In this document: piece after piece, positions 1-8,300 of the stretch
Layout of the letters: the number at the start of each line of letters is the position of its first letter
How positions within the stretch are numbered: position 1 is the first letter of the stretch
Assembly (NCBI RefSeq): GCF_030345095.1
Contig: NZ_CP128360.1
Location: 2,852,001 to 2,916,000 of the forward strand
Source of the DNA: Solwaraspora sp. WMMA2056
GTDB taxonomy: Bacteria; Actinomycetota; Actinomycetes; Mycobacteriales; Micromonosporaceae
Length of the DNA stretch: 64,000 nucleotides
Direction of reading: 5' to 3'
The notes under the pieces: model-generated
What the model was told of the DNA's origin: nothing
The model's database searches: none
Seen by the model: only the letters and a program-made list of their open reading frames with translations
Program-made: the position numbers and the translations under genes

Positions 1-613
1 CTCCTGGGAACTGTTCAACCGGTACGCGGCCACCGGCGCGGACCTGGCCTGGCGCATCGGCGCGTCGGTGTCGGTCGGGCACCTGAACTGGCTCGCGGAC
101 GGCTCCTACCACGCGTTGATCTACGCCCCCGGCCTGAGCGCCGCCCGTCGGGCGAGGCTGGCCGAACAGGCCAGAGCCGGCCACCAGGTTCCCGCCGCGC
201 TGGCCCGCCTCGTGCGGATGGTCGAGTACACCGTCCCGGACCGCAACCCCGACGGTGACCTGATCGTGGGGACTGCTGCTGGCCCACTACGCCATCCGTG
301 CCCTCCTGCTCGACGCCGCCGACCCCGCCGGCTACGACCTGGACCGCATGTCGTTCGTCAAGGCCTCCGCGTCGTACGCCGCCAGGTCACCGACCAGGCG
401 GCCATCACCCCTGAGGACCTTTCCGAGGCCCTGACCGACGCTCTCGCCGAGATCCGCCACCAGCCCAACCCGCCCCGCCGCCACCGGACCTGTCCCCGCG
501 TCGTCAAACGCGCCCGCCACAACTCCTACCGCGTCAAACGCCCCACCGACCGCGACACCCGCCACCCCGGACCACCCACACCCCACCTGGCCTGCCCAGA
601 CACCCCAATCTGA
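1..613 (+). pseudogene. IS4-type transposase remnant
   Basis: The fragment enters from the left edge and ends at TGA 611-613. Reading from base 2 it gives a transposase-like segment (ELFNRYAATGADLAWRIGAS, then VRMVEYTVPDRNPDGDLIV). Near base 274 the frame shifts, and WGLLLAHYAIRALLLDAADP continues in another frame. Near base 360 the original frame returns (VVRRQVTDQAAITPEDL to the stop). The block that normally joins DGDLIV to WGLLLAHY, expected to hold the catalytic Glu region, appears deleted, so two compensating shifts surround a deletion. I recognise it as IS4-family-like from general resemblance to actinomycete IS4 transposases. It is certainly non-functional and marks old mobile-element activity at the border of the biosynthetic region. 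Confidence 0.75.
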
Positions 614-624
614 ACGGCATTGGA

Positions 625-1278
625 TCAGGAAGCGTCGTCCGTTTTTCGTGCTTTGCCGGCCCGGGCGGCGATAATGTGCTCATGCGCCATGCCGCGTAGA
701 GTGCACCAGGCGACCTCGAAGAGAACGGTTCGTGCGACCAGCATCAGCGCGGCTTCATCTTCGTCCGCGTCGACCGGGATAGTGTCGACTTCCCGACTCG
801 CGATCCGTGCAGCCGCCTGCTGATAGGGGACGAACACGTCCACGTCGTCGTCCCAGCCGAGCAGGCGTAGCGCGGTCAGAACCTGCGTCAGGGTCGACCG
901 GCCCGGTGCCCCCGGCTCGACGTTCCAGTTCAGGCCGTCGACGAAGGTGTCCACCTGATACCGCGCGGTCGTCCCGATCGAGCCGGCCTCTTCCTCCCGG
1001 TCCAGCGGAACCAGTGCCTTGTTGATGACCCGGCAGAGTCCGTCCAGTTGCGTGCCGCGGTCGTCCAGGGCGGTGACGATCTCCCTGACCGCCGACAGCG
1101 GAAGCCGTCCGACAACGGTCAACGTCGTAATGAGGTACAGCCGGCTGAGATGGTCGTCGCCGTAGTCTGCCTGGTTGCGTGCCGTCCGCTTACCGGGCGG
1201 CAGCAGGCCCTCGCGCAGATAGAACTTGATGGTCGCGACGGGGAGCCCGCTTTTCTGGCTCAGTTCTGAGATTCGCAT
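625..1278 (-). CDS. MerR-family transcriptional regulator
   Basis: The N-terminus MRISELSQKSGLPVATIKFY is a typical MerR winged-helix DNA-binding domain, followed by REGLLPPGKRTARNQADYGDDHL and a helical linker. The C-terminal 130 residues do not resemble a metal-binding or known effector domain to me; similar proteins are common in actinomycetes. I chose ATG at 1278, because the family starts with this Met and GGAG lies four bases upstream. An upstream in-frame start at 1329 would add 17 non-family residues. The gene stands alone, facing the IS remnant, with a long noncoding region upstream. Its target is unknown; autoregulation is usual in the family. Expected length is about 217 aa. Confidence 0.85.
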   Translation of the reverse strand: MRISELSQKSGLPVATIKFYLREGLLPPGKRTARNQADYGDDHLSRLYLITTLTVVGRLPLSAVREIVTALDDRGTQLDGLCRVINKALVPLDREEEAGSIGTTARYQVDTFVDGLNWNVEPGAPGRSTLTQVLTALRLLGWDDDVDVFVPYQQAAARIASREVDTIPVDADEDEAALMLVARTVLFEVAWCTLRGMAHEHIIAARAGKARKTDDAS

Positions 1279-2076
1279 CGAGCTCCGTGGCGGCGTCGAG
1301 GGGTAGCGACATTCATCAGTCTTCCACATGGCGTCGCCGGGTACCTACTTGTTGTTTGCCTGGCAGTTCTGGCAACTTGTCGTTCTAAGGAGCAAATATT
1401 ATCTTGTTCCGATTTGTTCGACTAGGTCGTTTAACTCCATTTCTTCGGTCATGTCGGCTGGCATCCTTTCTTCAAGATTGCCTTAAGTGTAACTGGTAGT
1501 TACCTTGGGTCGCTCCGGCGATGGTCGGCGAATGCTGCGGAGTGTGAAGTGCTGCGACTCACCTGGCTCGCGCCGTGTCTGCATGCGTTCCGATGGTGGG
1601 TGCGTGGCGAACTGCCGTTCCCTGTTTGGAAATATTGACCGTCGTTGTGCTGCCTGGCGCTTCGTCCATTGGATATTGCGACAATCTGGGGGGTTATTGT
1701 CCGATCGGTCCGGTATGCAATAGTGCTTCCGCAACGATGGCGTGCGTTTGTCTGCGTCGTCAAGCAATCAATGGATAGTGGGGATCTCCACCAACCAGGT
1801 GTGTCCTGGGCGGCGAATGCGTCCAGTGACGCCCGCCTTTAACCAATCGGTCACTCATGGTGATCGGTGGAGCGACTAATCGTTGCCCACCTGCCGGTGA
1901 TGGGTTAGCATCGATCCGGATCTAGATGATCGGCAGGCGAAAGCCGGGGCCTGTTGATTTGCTGGCGGTCGGCATTTTGGTGCCGGCTAGCGGTGTTATC
2001 GGCCAATGGGTTCATGTTCCTGTTCCTGGCGGCCTTCATGAGGTCTCTTATCGTCGCGTACAGATGGGGAGTCGCG
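1279..2076. other. Noncoding region between divergent MerR and AraC regulators
   Basis: About 800 bases without a convincing gene. Base composition is visibly less GC-rich than in the flanking genes, and the short open frames inside it lack actinomycete codon bias. It separates two divergent regulator genes and holds the palindrome at 1489-1503. I see no tRNA or riboswitch. Confidence 0.6.
1489..1503. promoter_or_regulatory. Small palindrome, possible operator of the MerR gene
   Basis: The bases gtaact-ggt-agttac form a perfect 6-bp inverted repeat around three bases, in the AT-richer region about 210 bases upstream of the MerR start. Dyads in long spacers are typical binding sites of such regulators. 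The assignment is inference from position only. Confidence 0.3.
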
Positions 2077-2877
2077 GTGGCAGACGCAATCGAGAAGGCG
2101 GCCGAGCGGGTAATAGAGTACATGCGGGACAACCTTGGCGAGCAGTTGACCGTGGATGACATGGCGCGCGCTGCGTTGTTCAGCAAGTTCCATTTCTCCA
2201 GATCGTTCCAGCGGTTGACCGGGGTCTCCCCGGGCAGGTTTCTCTCCGCGCTGCGTCTGCAACGGGCCAAGCACCTGCTTCTGTCGACGTCCTTGAAGGT
2301 GGCCGACATCAGCATCCAGGTCGGGTATGCCAGCGTGGGGACCTTCAGTTCGCGGTTCTCCCGTAGCGTCGGGCTGTCCCCGACCGCCTACCGCCGCCTC
2401 GGTGGCTTCACCACCGACGTACGTGTCGCCGACCGTTACATCATCGCGCGCCGGTCAACCGGCACCGTCTCCGGTGAGGTCCGGGTCGCCGCCGGCTCCG
2501 CTGCCGGTCCCGAACCCGGCAACGGCACCATCTTCGTGGGACTGTTCCCCGACCGGATTCCGGAAGGACTTCCGGTGCAGTGTGCGATGCTGGACGGACC
2601 GGGCCGCTACGTGCTCGAGTCGGTCCCAGCTGGAGTCTGGTACGTCCTCGTCTACTGGGCGGCCGACGACGACACCGCCGCCGGAGGTGCCACCTGGGTG
2701 GGCCGCTGCGGCCCGCTCGTGGTCCGCCCCGGCGCGCCACTGCGGGCCGACGTACGCCTCGCGCCGATGACCAGTCTCGACCCGCCGGTGCTGGTCGCAC
2801 TGCTCGACGTCAAGCAGTCCGCGCTGGCCGCGGCCGGGCTCGGCCGACTCCCGGCGCAGGCCGTGCCGTCCACCTGA
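2077..2877 (+). CDS. AraC-type regulator with N-terminal HTH and unknown C-terminal domain
   Basis: The two AraC helix-turn-helix units lie at the N-terminus (about residues 8-105: AIEKAAERVIEYMRDNLGEQ, LTVDDMARAALFSKFHFSRS, then VADISIQVGYASVGTFSSRF and GLSPTAYRR). In most family members they are C-terminal. The remaining 150 residues (FVGLFPDRIPEGLPVQCAML, VLESVPAGVWYVLVYW) look like a beta-rich ligand-type domain that I cannot name. GTG at 2077 is chosen because ggggag precedes it by about six bases and the HTH starts directly after. Longer upstream starts add a stretch without family resemblance. It is convergent with the enediyne locus, from which a strong hairpin separates it, so a role in controlling that locus is possible but unproven. 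Confidence 0.8.
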   Translation: MADAIEKAAERVIEYMRDNLGEQLTVDDMARAALFSKFHFSRSFQRLTGVSPGRFLSALRLQRAKHLLLSTSLKVADISIQVGYASVGTFSSRFSRSVGLSPTAYRRLGGFTTDVRVADRYIIARRSTGTVSGEVRVAAGSAAGPEPGNGTIFVGLFPDRIPEGLPVQCAMLDGPGRYVLESVPAGVWYVLVYWAADDDTAAGGATWVGRCGPLVVRPGAPLRADVRLAPMTSLDPPVLVALLDVKQSALAAAGLGRLPAQAVPST

Positions 2878-2945
2878 CCCGGCAGTCACCCCGTGCCCGC
2901 GGGTCACCTGCCCCCCCCGTGCCCGGCGGTCACCCAAACACGAGA

Positions 2946-2977
2946 GTGGCCGGTACGGCGAACGCCGTACCGGCCAC
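2946..2977. terminator. Bidirectional hairpin between AraC gene and P450 operon
   Basis: A perfect 14-bp stem (2946-2959 with 2964-2977) closes a four-base loop gaac. It lies between the converging ends of the AraC-type gene (2877) and the P450 gene (3008). There is no clear U-tract, as is common for high-GC actinomycete terminators. Confidence 0.75.
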
Positions 2978-3007
2978 GGCCGTCGGCCGCCACCACGTGG
3001 TGCCCGG

Positions 3008-4372
3008 TCAGTCGGCGGACTCGACGGACATCGGCAGCCCGCCCCGGATCCGCAGCGACAGCATCGGTTCGGGCACCACCCGGTACGACTCCGGCTTCAC
3101 CAGCCGCAGCTCCCGGCTGACCATGGCGATCACGAACACCGCCTCCATCATCCCGAGGTGGTTGCCCACGCAGAAGCGTGGCCCGGCCCCGAACGGCACG
3201 TACGCGTACCGGGGTCGACTCACCGGCCGCGTCGGGTCGAACCGCTCCGGGTCGAAGCGGTCCGGGTCGGGCCAGAACCCCGGGTGCCGGTGCAGGGTGT
3301 ACGGGCAGATCAGCACGTGGGCGCCGGCGGGCACCGGGAACCCGCCGATCTCGTCCGGCTCCTGCGCGATCCGCGAGAGCATCCAGACCGGCGGATACAG
3401 CCGCATGACCTCCTCGACCACCATCGAGGTGTAGGTCAACCGGCGCAGGTCCTCGTAGGTCGGCAACCGGTCACCGAGCACCGCCACGGCCTCGTCCCGG
3501 AGCCGCTGGCGGACCTGCGGATGCTGGTCGATCAGGTAGAAGCTCCACCCCAACGTGCTAGCGGTGGTCTCGTGCCCGGCCAGCAGCAGGGTGACCAGTT
3601 CGTCGCGCATCCGCTGCTGACCGCGCCGAGGGTCCGGCTCCCGCCGGGTCGAGGCGATCAGCCGGGACAACGCGTCGTCACCGGTCGCGTCGGCACCGTC
3701 GCGGGCGGTCCGCTCGGCCACCATCCGGTCGACGATGACCTGAAGGTCACGACGGGCCCGCCGGAACCTCAGCTGCTGCGGTAACGGCACCCACATCGGC
3801 ACCATGCTCATCGACGCCAGCTCGAACATCGCCTGGTCCTGCATGACCTCGAACGAATGCCCGATCGACTGGTACCGGCTGAGATCGGTGTCCAGCAGGG
3901 TCCGGCCGAGCACCCCGAGGGTCAGCTCGGTCGCCTCCTGCAGCACGTCGACCGGTGCCCCGCCCCGGTGGCCGCGCAGCCGCTCGACCAGGCCGGCCGC
4001 CTCCTGAGCGACCGTGGCGGCCTGCCCGGCGATCCGCTTTGCCTGGAAGACCGGCTGCATCGCCCGGCGCTGCTCCCGCCACAGCTCGCCCTCGCTGGTG
4101 AGCAGCCCGTCGCCGAGCGCCCGGCGGGCATGCACCAGCCCGATGCCCTTGTGGTAGTTGCGGCTGTTCTCCGTCAGCACGTACTTGGCGTGGTCGGGGT
4201 GGTTGAAGAAGTAGAACGGCCACGGCCAGGTGGCCAACCGGACGGCGTCGCCGTGGCGGCGCGCCGCGGCGCTCATCACGCCCAACCGGTCCCGGCCGAA
4301 CTTCCACAACGTACCCAGCGACGCCGGTCCGGTCGGACCCGGCGGGGCCTGGCCGGTCCGGGCCGGCATCAC
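3008..4372 (-). CDS. Cytochrome P450 of the enediyne locus
   Basis: A full-length P450 of about 454 residues. The I-helix oxygen-binding motif is AGHETTAS, the K-helix ExxR is EEVMRLYPP, the PERF-like region is PDRFDPERF, and the heme loop is FGAGPRFCVGNHLGM with Cys at about residue 399. These features resemble the CYP102/CYP4-like side of the family more than typical CYP107-type actinomycete enzymes. It is the last gene of the enediyne operon. The GTG start overlaps the stop of the flavin reductase by four bases (GTGA); an ATG follows at once. The likely role is oxidative tailoring of the enediyne core. No dedicated ferredoxin or ferredoxin reductase is nearby. Substrate is unknown. Confidence 0.9.
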   Translation of the reverse strand: MMPARTGQAPPGPTGPASLGTLWKFGRDRLGVMSAAARRHGDAVRLATWPWPFYFFNHPDHAKYVLTENSRNYHKGIGLVHARRALGDGLLTSEGELWREQRRAMQPVFQAKRIAGQAATVAQEAAGLVERLRGHRGGAPVDVLQEATELTLGVLGRTLLDTDLSRYQSIGHSFEVMQDQAMFELASMSMVPMWVPLPQQLRFRRARRDLQVIVDRMVAERTARDGADATGDDALSRLIASTRREPDPRRGQQRMRDELVTLLLAGHETTASTLGWSFYLIDQHPQVRQRLRDEAVAVLGDRLPTYEDLRRLTYTSMVVEEVMRLYPPVWMLSRIAQEPDEIGGFPVPAGAHVLICPYTLHRHPGFWPDPDRFDPERFDPTRPVSRPRYAYVPFGAGPRFCVGNHLGMMEAVFVIAMVSRELRLVKPESYRVVPEPMLSLRIRGGLPMSVESAD

Positions 4373-4905
4373 GTCGGCACCTCGTCGCGTCGCGGGTCGA
4401 GCTGGCGGAACCGTCCCCGCAGGAACAGCATCGGCTCGTCGTCGCCGTGGCGTATCGCCGACAGCAGGCGACCGGTGAAGATGGTGTGGTCACCGCCGTC
4501 GTACGCCCGCCACAGTCCGCATTCCAGGTGGGCCAGCGCCCCGTCGATCAGCGGCGCCCCGCTGGCCGGCCCCGGCCGCCAGGCGACCGCGTCGAACTGG
4601 GCCTGCCCCAGTGGCCGCCACCGGTTGGCGAAGTGGCGGGCCACCGGCTCCTGGTCGGCGGCGAGCACCGACACCGCGAACGCGCCGGCGCTGACCAGAC
4701 ACTCGTGCATGACCGCCTGCCGGTCCACGCAGATCAGCACCAGCGGTGGGTCCAGGGACACCGAGGCGAAGGAGTTGGCGGTCATCCCGTGCGGTTGGCC
4801 GCCGCCGACGGTCACCACGGTGACGCCGGTGGCGAAGGTGCCGAACACCTGGCGTAGGGCGCCCGGGTCGAGTACCTCCCCGGGCGGTGGATGGTCGACG
4901 TTCAT
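4369..4905 (-). CDS. Flavin reductase (enediyne E6-like)
   Basis: A 178-residue flavin-reductase-like FMN-binding split-barrel protein: LRQVFGTFATGVTVVT at the N-terminus, GMTANSFASVSLDPPLVLIC, and HTIFTGRLLSA near the C-terminus. Family members use NAD(P)H to supply reduced flavin to a partner monooxygenase. Comparable genes (SgcE6-type) occur in enediyne clusters. It has an excellent GGAGGAGG ribosome site before ATG 4905, and its end overlaps the P450 start. No two-component flavin monooxygenase is visible in this window. The partner must be elsewhere, or the enzyme serves another oxidase. Confidence 0.85.
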   Translation of the reverse strand: MNVDHPPPGEVLDPGALRQVFGTFATGVTVVTVGGGQPHGMTANSFASVSLDPPLVLICVDRQAVMHECLVSAGAFAVSVLAADQEPVARHFANRWRPLGQAQFDAVAWRPGPASGAPLIDGALAHLECGLWRAYDGGDHTIFTGRLLSAIRHGDDEPMLFLRGRFRQLDPRRDEVPT

Positions 4906-4926
4906 TTCGTCCTCCTCCTGCCGTGC

Positions 4927-5373
4927 TCAGGCACGCGCCAGCGCGGAGTACGGCGCCAACGCCCGTACCAGCGCCTCGGGGACCCGGGTCGGAACGGTCC
5001 TGGTGTTCGGCCCGCGCATGCAGGCCACCCGTTGCCGGCCCCGGGCCACCGGCAACTCGCCGTCGGCACCCAGCCGGATGTAGTCGAAACTGAACTCCAA
5101 CTGGGTCTGCGCCAGATCCACCAGCCGCATCCGGATGGCGAGGTCGTCGAAGGCGGTGATCTCGGCGAAGAACTCGCAGTCCACCCGGAGGGTGAACAAC
5201 TTGAGGTCGGCCTGCACCTCGGCGAGCACACTCGGCGCCCGTTCCTTGAGGAACATCTCCCGGCACCGCCCCTGCCAGCGCAGGTAGTTGACGTAGTAGA
5301 CGTTGCCCACCACGTTGGTCTCCTCGAAGCCCACCGTGTGGCGGTACTCGTAGTAGTCCGACATCCGGCTCAC
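4927..5373 (-). CDS. Enediyne polyene-releasing hotdog thioesterase (E10/CalE7 type)
   Basis: A 148-residue single-domain hotdog thioesterase with the enediyne-specific core VGFEETNVVGNVYYVNYLRW and GRCREMFL. In studied clusters this enzyme releases the conjugated polyene from the iterative PKS; its pairing with the PKS is a diagnostic part of the minimal enediyne cassette. The start is set at GTG 5373, overlapping the PKS stop as GTGA; an internal ATG at 5364 is an alternative only nine bases later. Translational coupling fits a fixed ratio of thioesterase to PKS. Length is normal for the family. Confidence 0.93.
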   Translation of the reverse strand: MSRMSDYYEYRHTVGFEETNVVGNVYYVNYLRWQGRCREMFLKERAPSVLAEVQADLKLFTLRVDCEFFAEITAFDDLAIRMRLVDLAQTQLEFSFDYIRLGADGELPVARGRQRVACMRGPNTRTVPTRVPEALVRALAPYSALARA

Positions 5374-8300
5374 CGCCCCTGGGCCAGGACGGCGACGACG
5401 ACCGGGCCCGGGTGGTCACGCAACGTGGTCGCCATCGTGGCGATCCGTTGACTCCCGCTGGCCAGCACCACCCAGCCCGCCGGTCCGCCGGCGAGCTGGG
5501 ACAGCGGCGTCGGCTGCGGCCGGCCGATCTTCTGCAGACACTCCACCGCGCTCCACACCCGGGTCGCGGCGACGTCGAGCGGCTCGGCGAGCTCGCGGGC
5601 CAGCAGTTGGGCCAGCGGCAGGTGGTTGCCGAGCAGGTCACGCCACTCGTCGTCGGAGCGGGCCGCCACCGCTTCGACGTCGCAGCCCAGGTCGCCCGTA
5701 CCGGTCACACAGAGGGTCACCCCGGCGCCGTGCGCGGCCGAGACCGCCGTACCGGGCAGTTCGGGCCGACCGTCCGGGCGGTGGGTGACCGACACCGGCC
5801 GGCCGAGTGCCCGGCCGGCGGCGCGCCCGGTGCGCCCCCGCCGGGTCGTGGCCTCGTCCTCGTCCGGCAGCGCCGGTTCGACGACCACCGCGGTGTCGCT
5901 GCCGAGCAGGTCCTGCACGGTGCGCTCCAGGTACGGGCCGAGCAGCGGGGCGACCCACGGTCCGGCACCGCCCTTCTTGCGGACCGCGCGCAGCCGCAGC
6001 CCTTCCCACCGCTCGACGACTCTGCCGTCGCCGTCGCGTACCGCGATGTCGTAGTGGTAGGTGTCGCCGTCGCGGCTGCGTTCGACGGCGCAGAACCGGA
6101 AGTCGCCCGGACCGACCAGGTCGGCCCCGCCGGGGTGGACCCGGTCGATGCCCTGCGGCAGCAGCGTCGCGTCCGGTACGCACACCTGGTTGGCGTGCAT
6201 CAGCGCGTCCCGCAGCCCGGGGTCGCCGAGCAGCAGGTCGCCCGGCAGGTACGGGGCGAACCACGCGATCTGCGGGTCGGCCGCGACCTCGGTGTCGATG
6301 TGCCGCGCGGCGGCCCGGTGGTAGCGGCGTACCCGCTGGAACCGGGCCCCCTGGAACATGGTGTCCACGTACAGGTCCCGGGCCGGGTCGAGGGCCACCG
6401 GCGGCAGTCCGTCGGCGACCTGGTCCGGTGGCCCGTCCGGGGCCGGGTCGGTGTCGAAGCGCAGCCTGGCCCGGAAGTGCTCGGCGGCGAAGGCGGTCTC
6501 CGCGCTGCGGATGGTGACGTCCACCGCCGCGTCGTCGACGACGGTCGCGGCGATCCGGACCGTGGTGCTGCCGTCCGGCGGCACCACGATCGGCCGCAGG
6601 AACTCGGCCTGCTCGATGCGGGGCACCGTCGACGCCCCGGTCACCGCGGTCGCCACCTGGGCCATCGCCTCCATGCCGAACACCGCCGGGAACAGCAGGT
6701 TGCCGTCCAACCGGTGATCGTCGAGGTAGAGGTCGCTGCCCGGGTGCAGGATGGTCTCGCAGACGAGTTCGACGCCGTGGTAGCGCACCAGCGGCTTGTC
6801 GACGAAGCGCAGCAGCGGCAGGTCGGGCAGGTCGTGCGCGACCGTGTCGATGCCCGTGGTCCGTCCGCTGACCACCACCACCGGTGGGACGTCGGGATCG
6901 CCGACGAGCCGTCGCATCAGCGCCACCCCGTCGTCGAGGGAGATCGGGATCACCCCTTCACGCTGCAGCGACTCGACGACCGACAGCCGTTCGCCCATGC
7001 CCACCCCGGACCAGACCGACCACTCCATGCAGACGGCCCGGCACTGCGGATGTTCCCGCTGGAACCGGACGGTCCGTTCGGCGAGCCATTCGTTGGCGGT
7101 CGCGTAGTGCGCCTCGCCGCGCAGGCCGGCCCGGCCGATGATGCTGCCGAAGGTGACCAGCAGCCGCAGTTGGTCGGGGTCGACGGCGCCCAGCACCGCG
7201 TCCAGCCCGTCGACCTTCGGGGCGAAGGTCTGCCGGACCTGCGCCATGTCGAGGTTGGTCAGCGCCGTCGGCTCGTTGCGCCCGGCACCGTGCAGGACCG
7301 CGGTGACCGGCCCGAGAGCGTCCGTGACCTGCGCCACCGCCCGCTGGACCTGGTCGGCGTCGGTGACGTCGGCCCGGCCGTAGTGGACGGTGATCCCGGC
7401 GTCGGTCATCCGCCGCAGGTTGGCGGCCAGATCCGGGTCGTCGGCCGGGTCGGAGCGACCCAGTACGGCGAGCCGGGCACCGCTGTCGGCGGCCAGCGCC
7501 AGAGCACACTCGGCGGTGATGCCCTTGCCGCCGCCGGTGACCAGCAGGACGTCGTCACCGCCGAGGACCTGCGCGGTGCGTTCGGCCCGTACCGGCAGTG
7601 CCCGCAGCACCGGGACCCGCCGGCTGCCGTCGGGTTCGTAGTAGGACTCGACGAACCCGTCGGTCGCGGCGACCTCGGCGCAGACCCACGGCAGCGCCTC
7701 GCGGATCAGCGGCACGTGCACCACGGTCACCTTCAGCTGCGGTGCCTCCAGCCGGAGCGTCTTCGCCAGCCCGGCCGCGCCCCGGTCGGACTGGACCAGG
7801 ACGAAGCGGTCGCCGCCACCGCCGGCGAGCAACTCGCGGGCGGCCCGCAGCGCGAGCTCCACCTCGTCGGCGGGGCACTGCGGGGAGAGGCAGACCAGCA
7901 CCCCGCCGCCGAGCCCGGCCCGGTCCAGGGCCAGCCGCAGTGGCTCGGCCAGTGGATGGTCGTCGCGGGCGTACACCCGCCAGCCGCCACCGGCCGACGC
8001 GCCGCCGGCGGCGGTGACCGGCACCGGGGGACCGGCCGGGTCGAGGTCGATCCGGAAGGCCCGCGACCAGGGCGCGGCACCGTCGACCACGGCCGGCGCG
8101 TGGGCGTCGCCGTCGGTCGCCGTCGCGCTGAGCTGGTCGAGGGCGTCGGCGAGCTGACCGACGGTGGCGGTGGCGAAGTTCGTCGGGGTGGCGCTGGCCG
8201 CGATGCCGCGCCGGGCGGCCGCCTGGTTGACCAGCTGCCCGACGGTGATGGAGCTCAGGTGCAGGTCGTCGAGGAGTCGACTGTCGTCGCGGACCATCTC

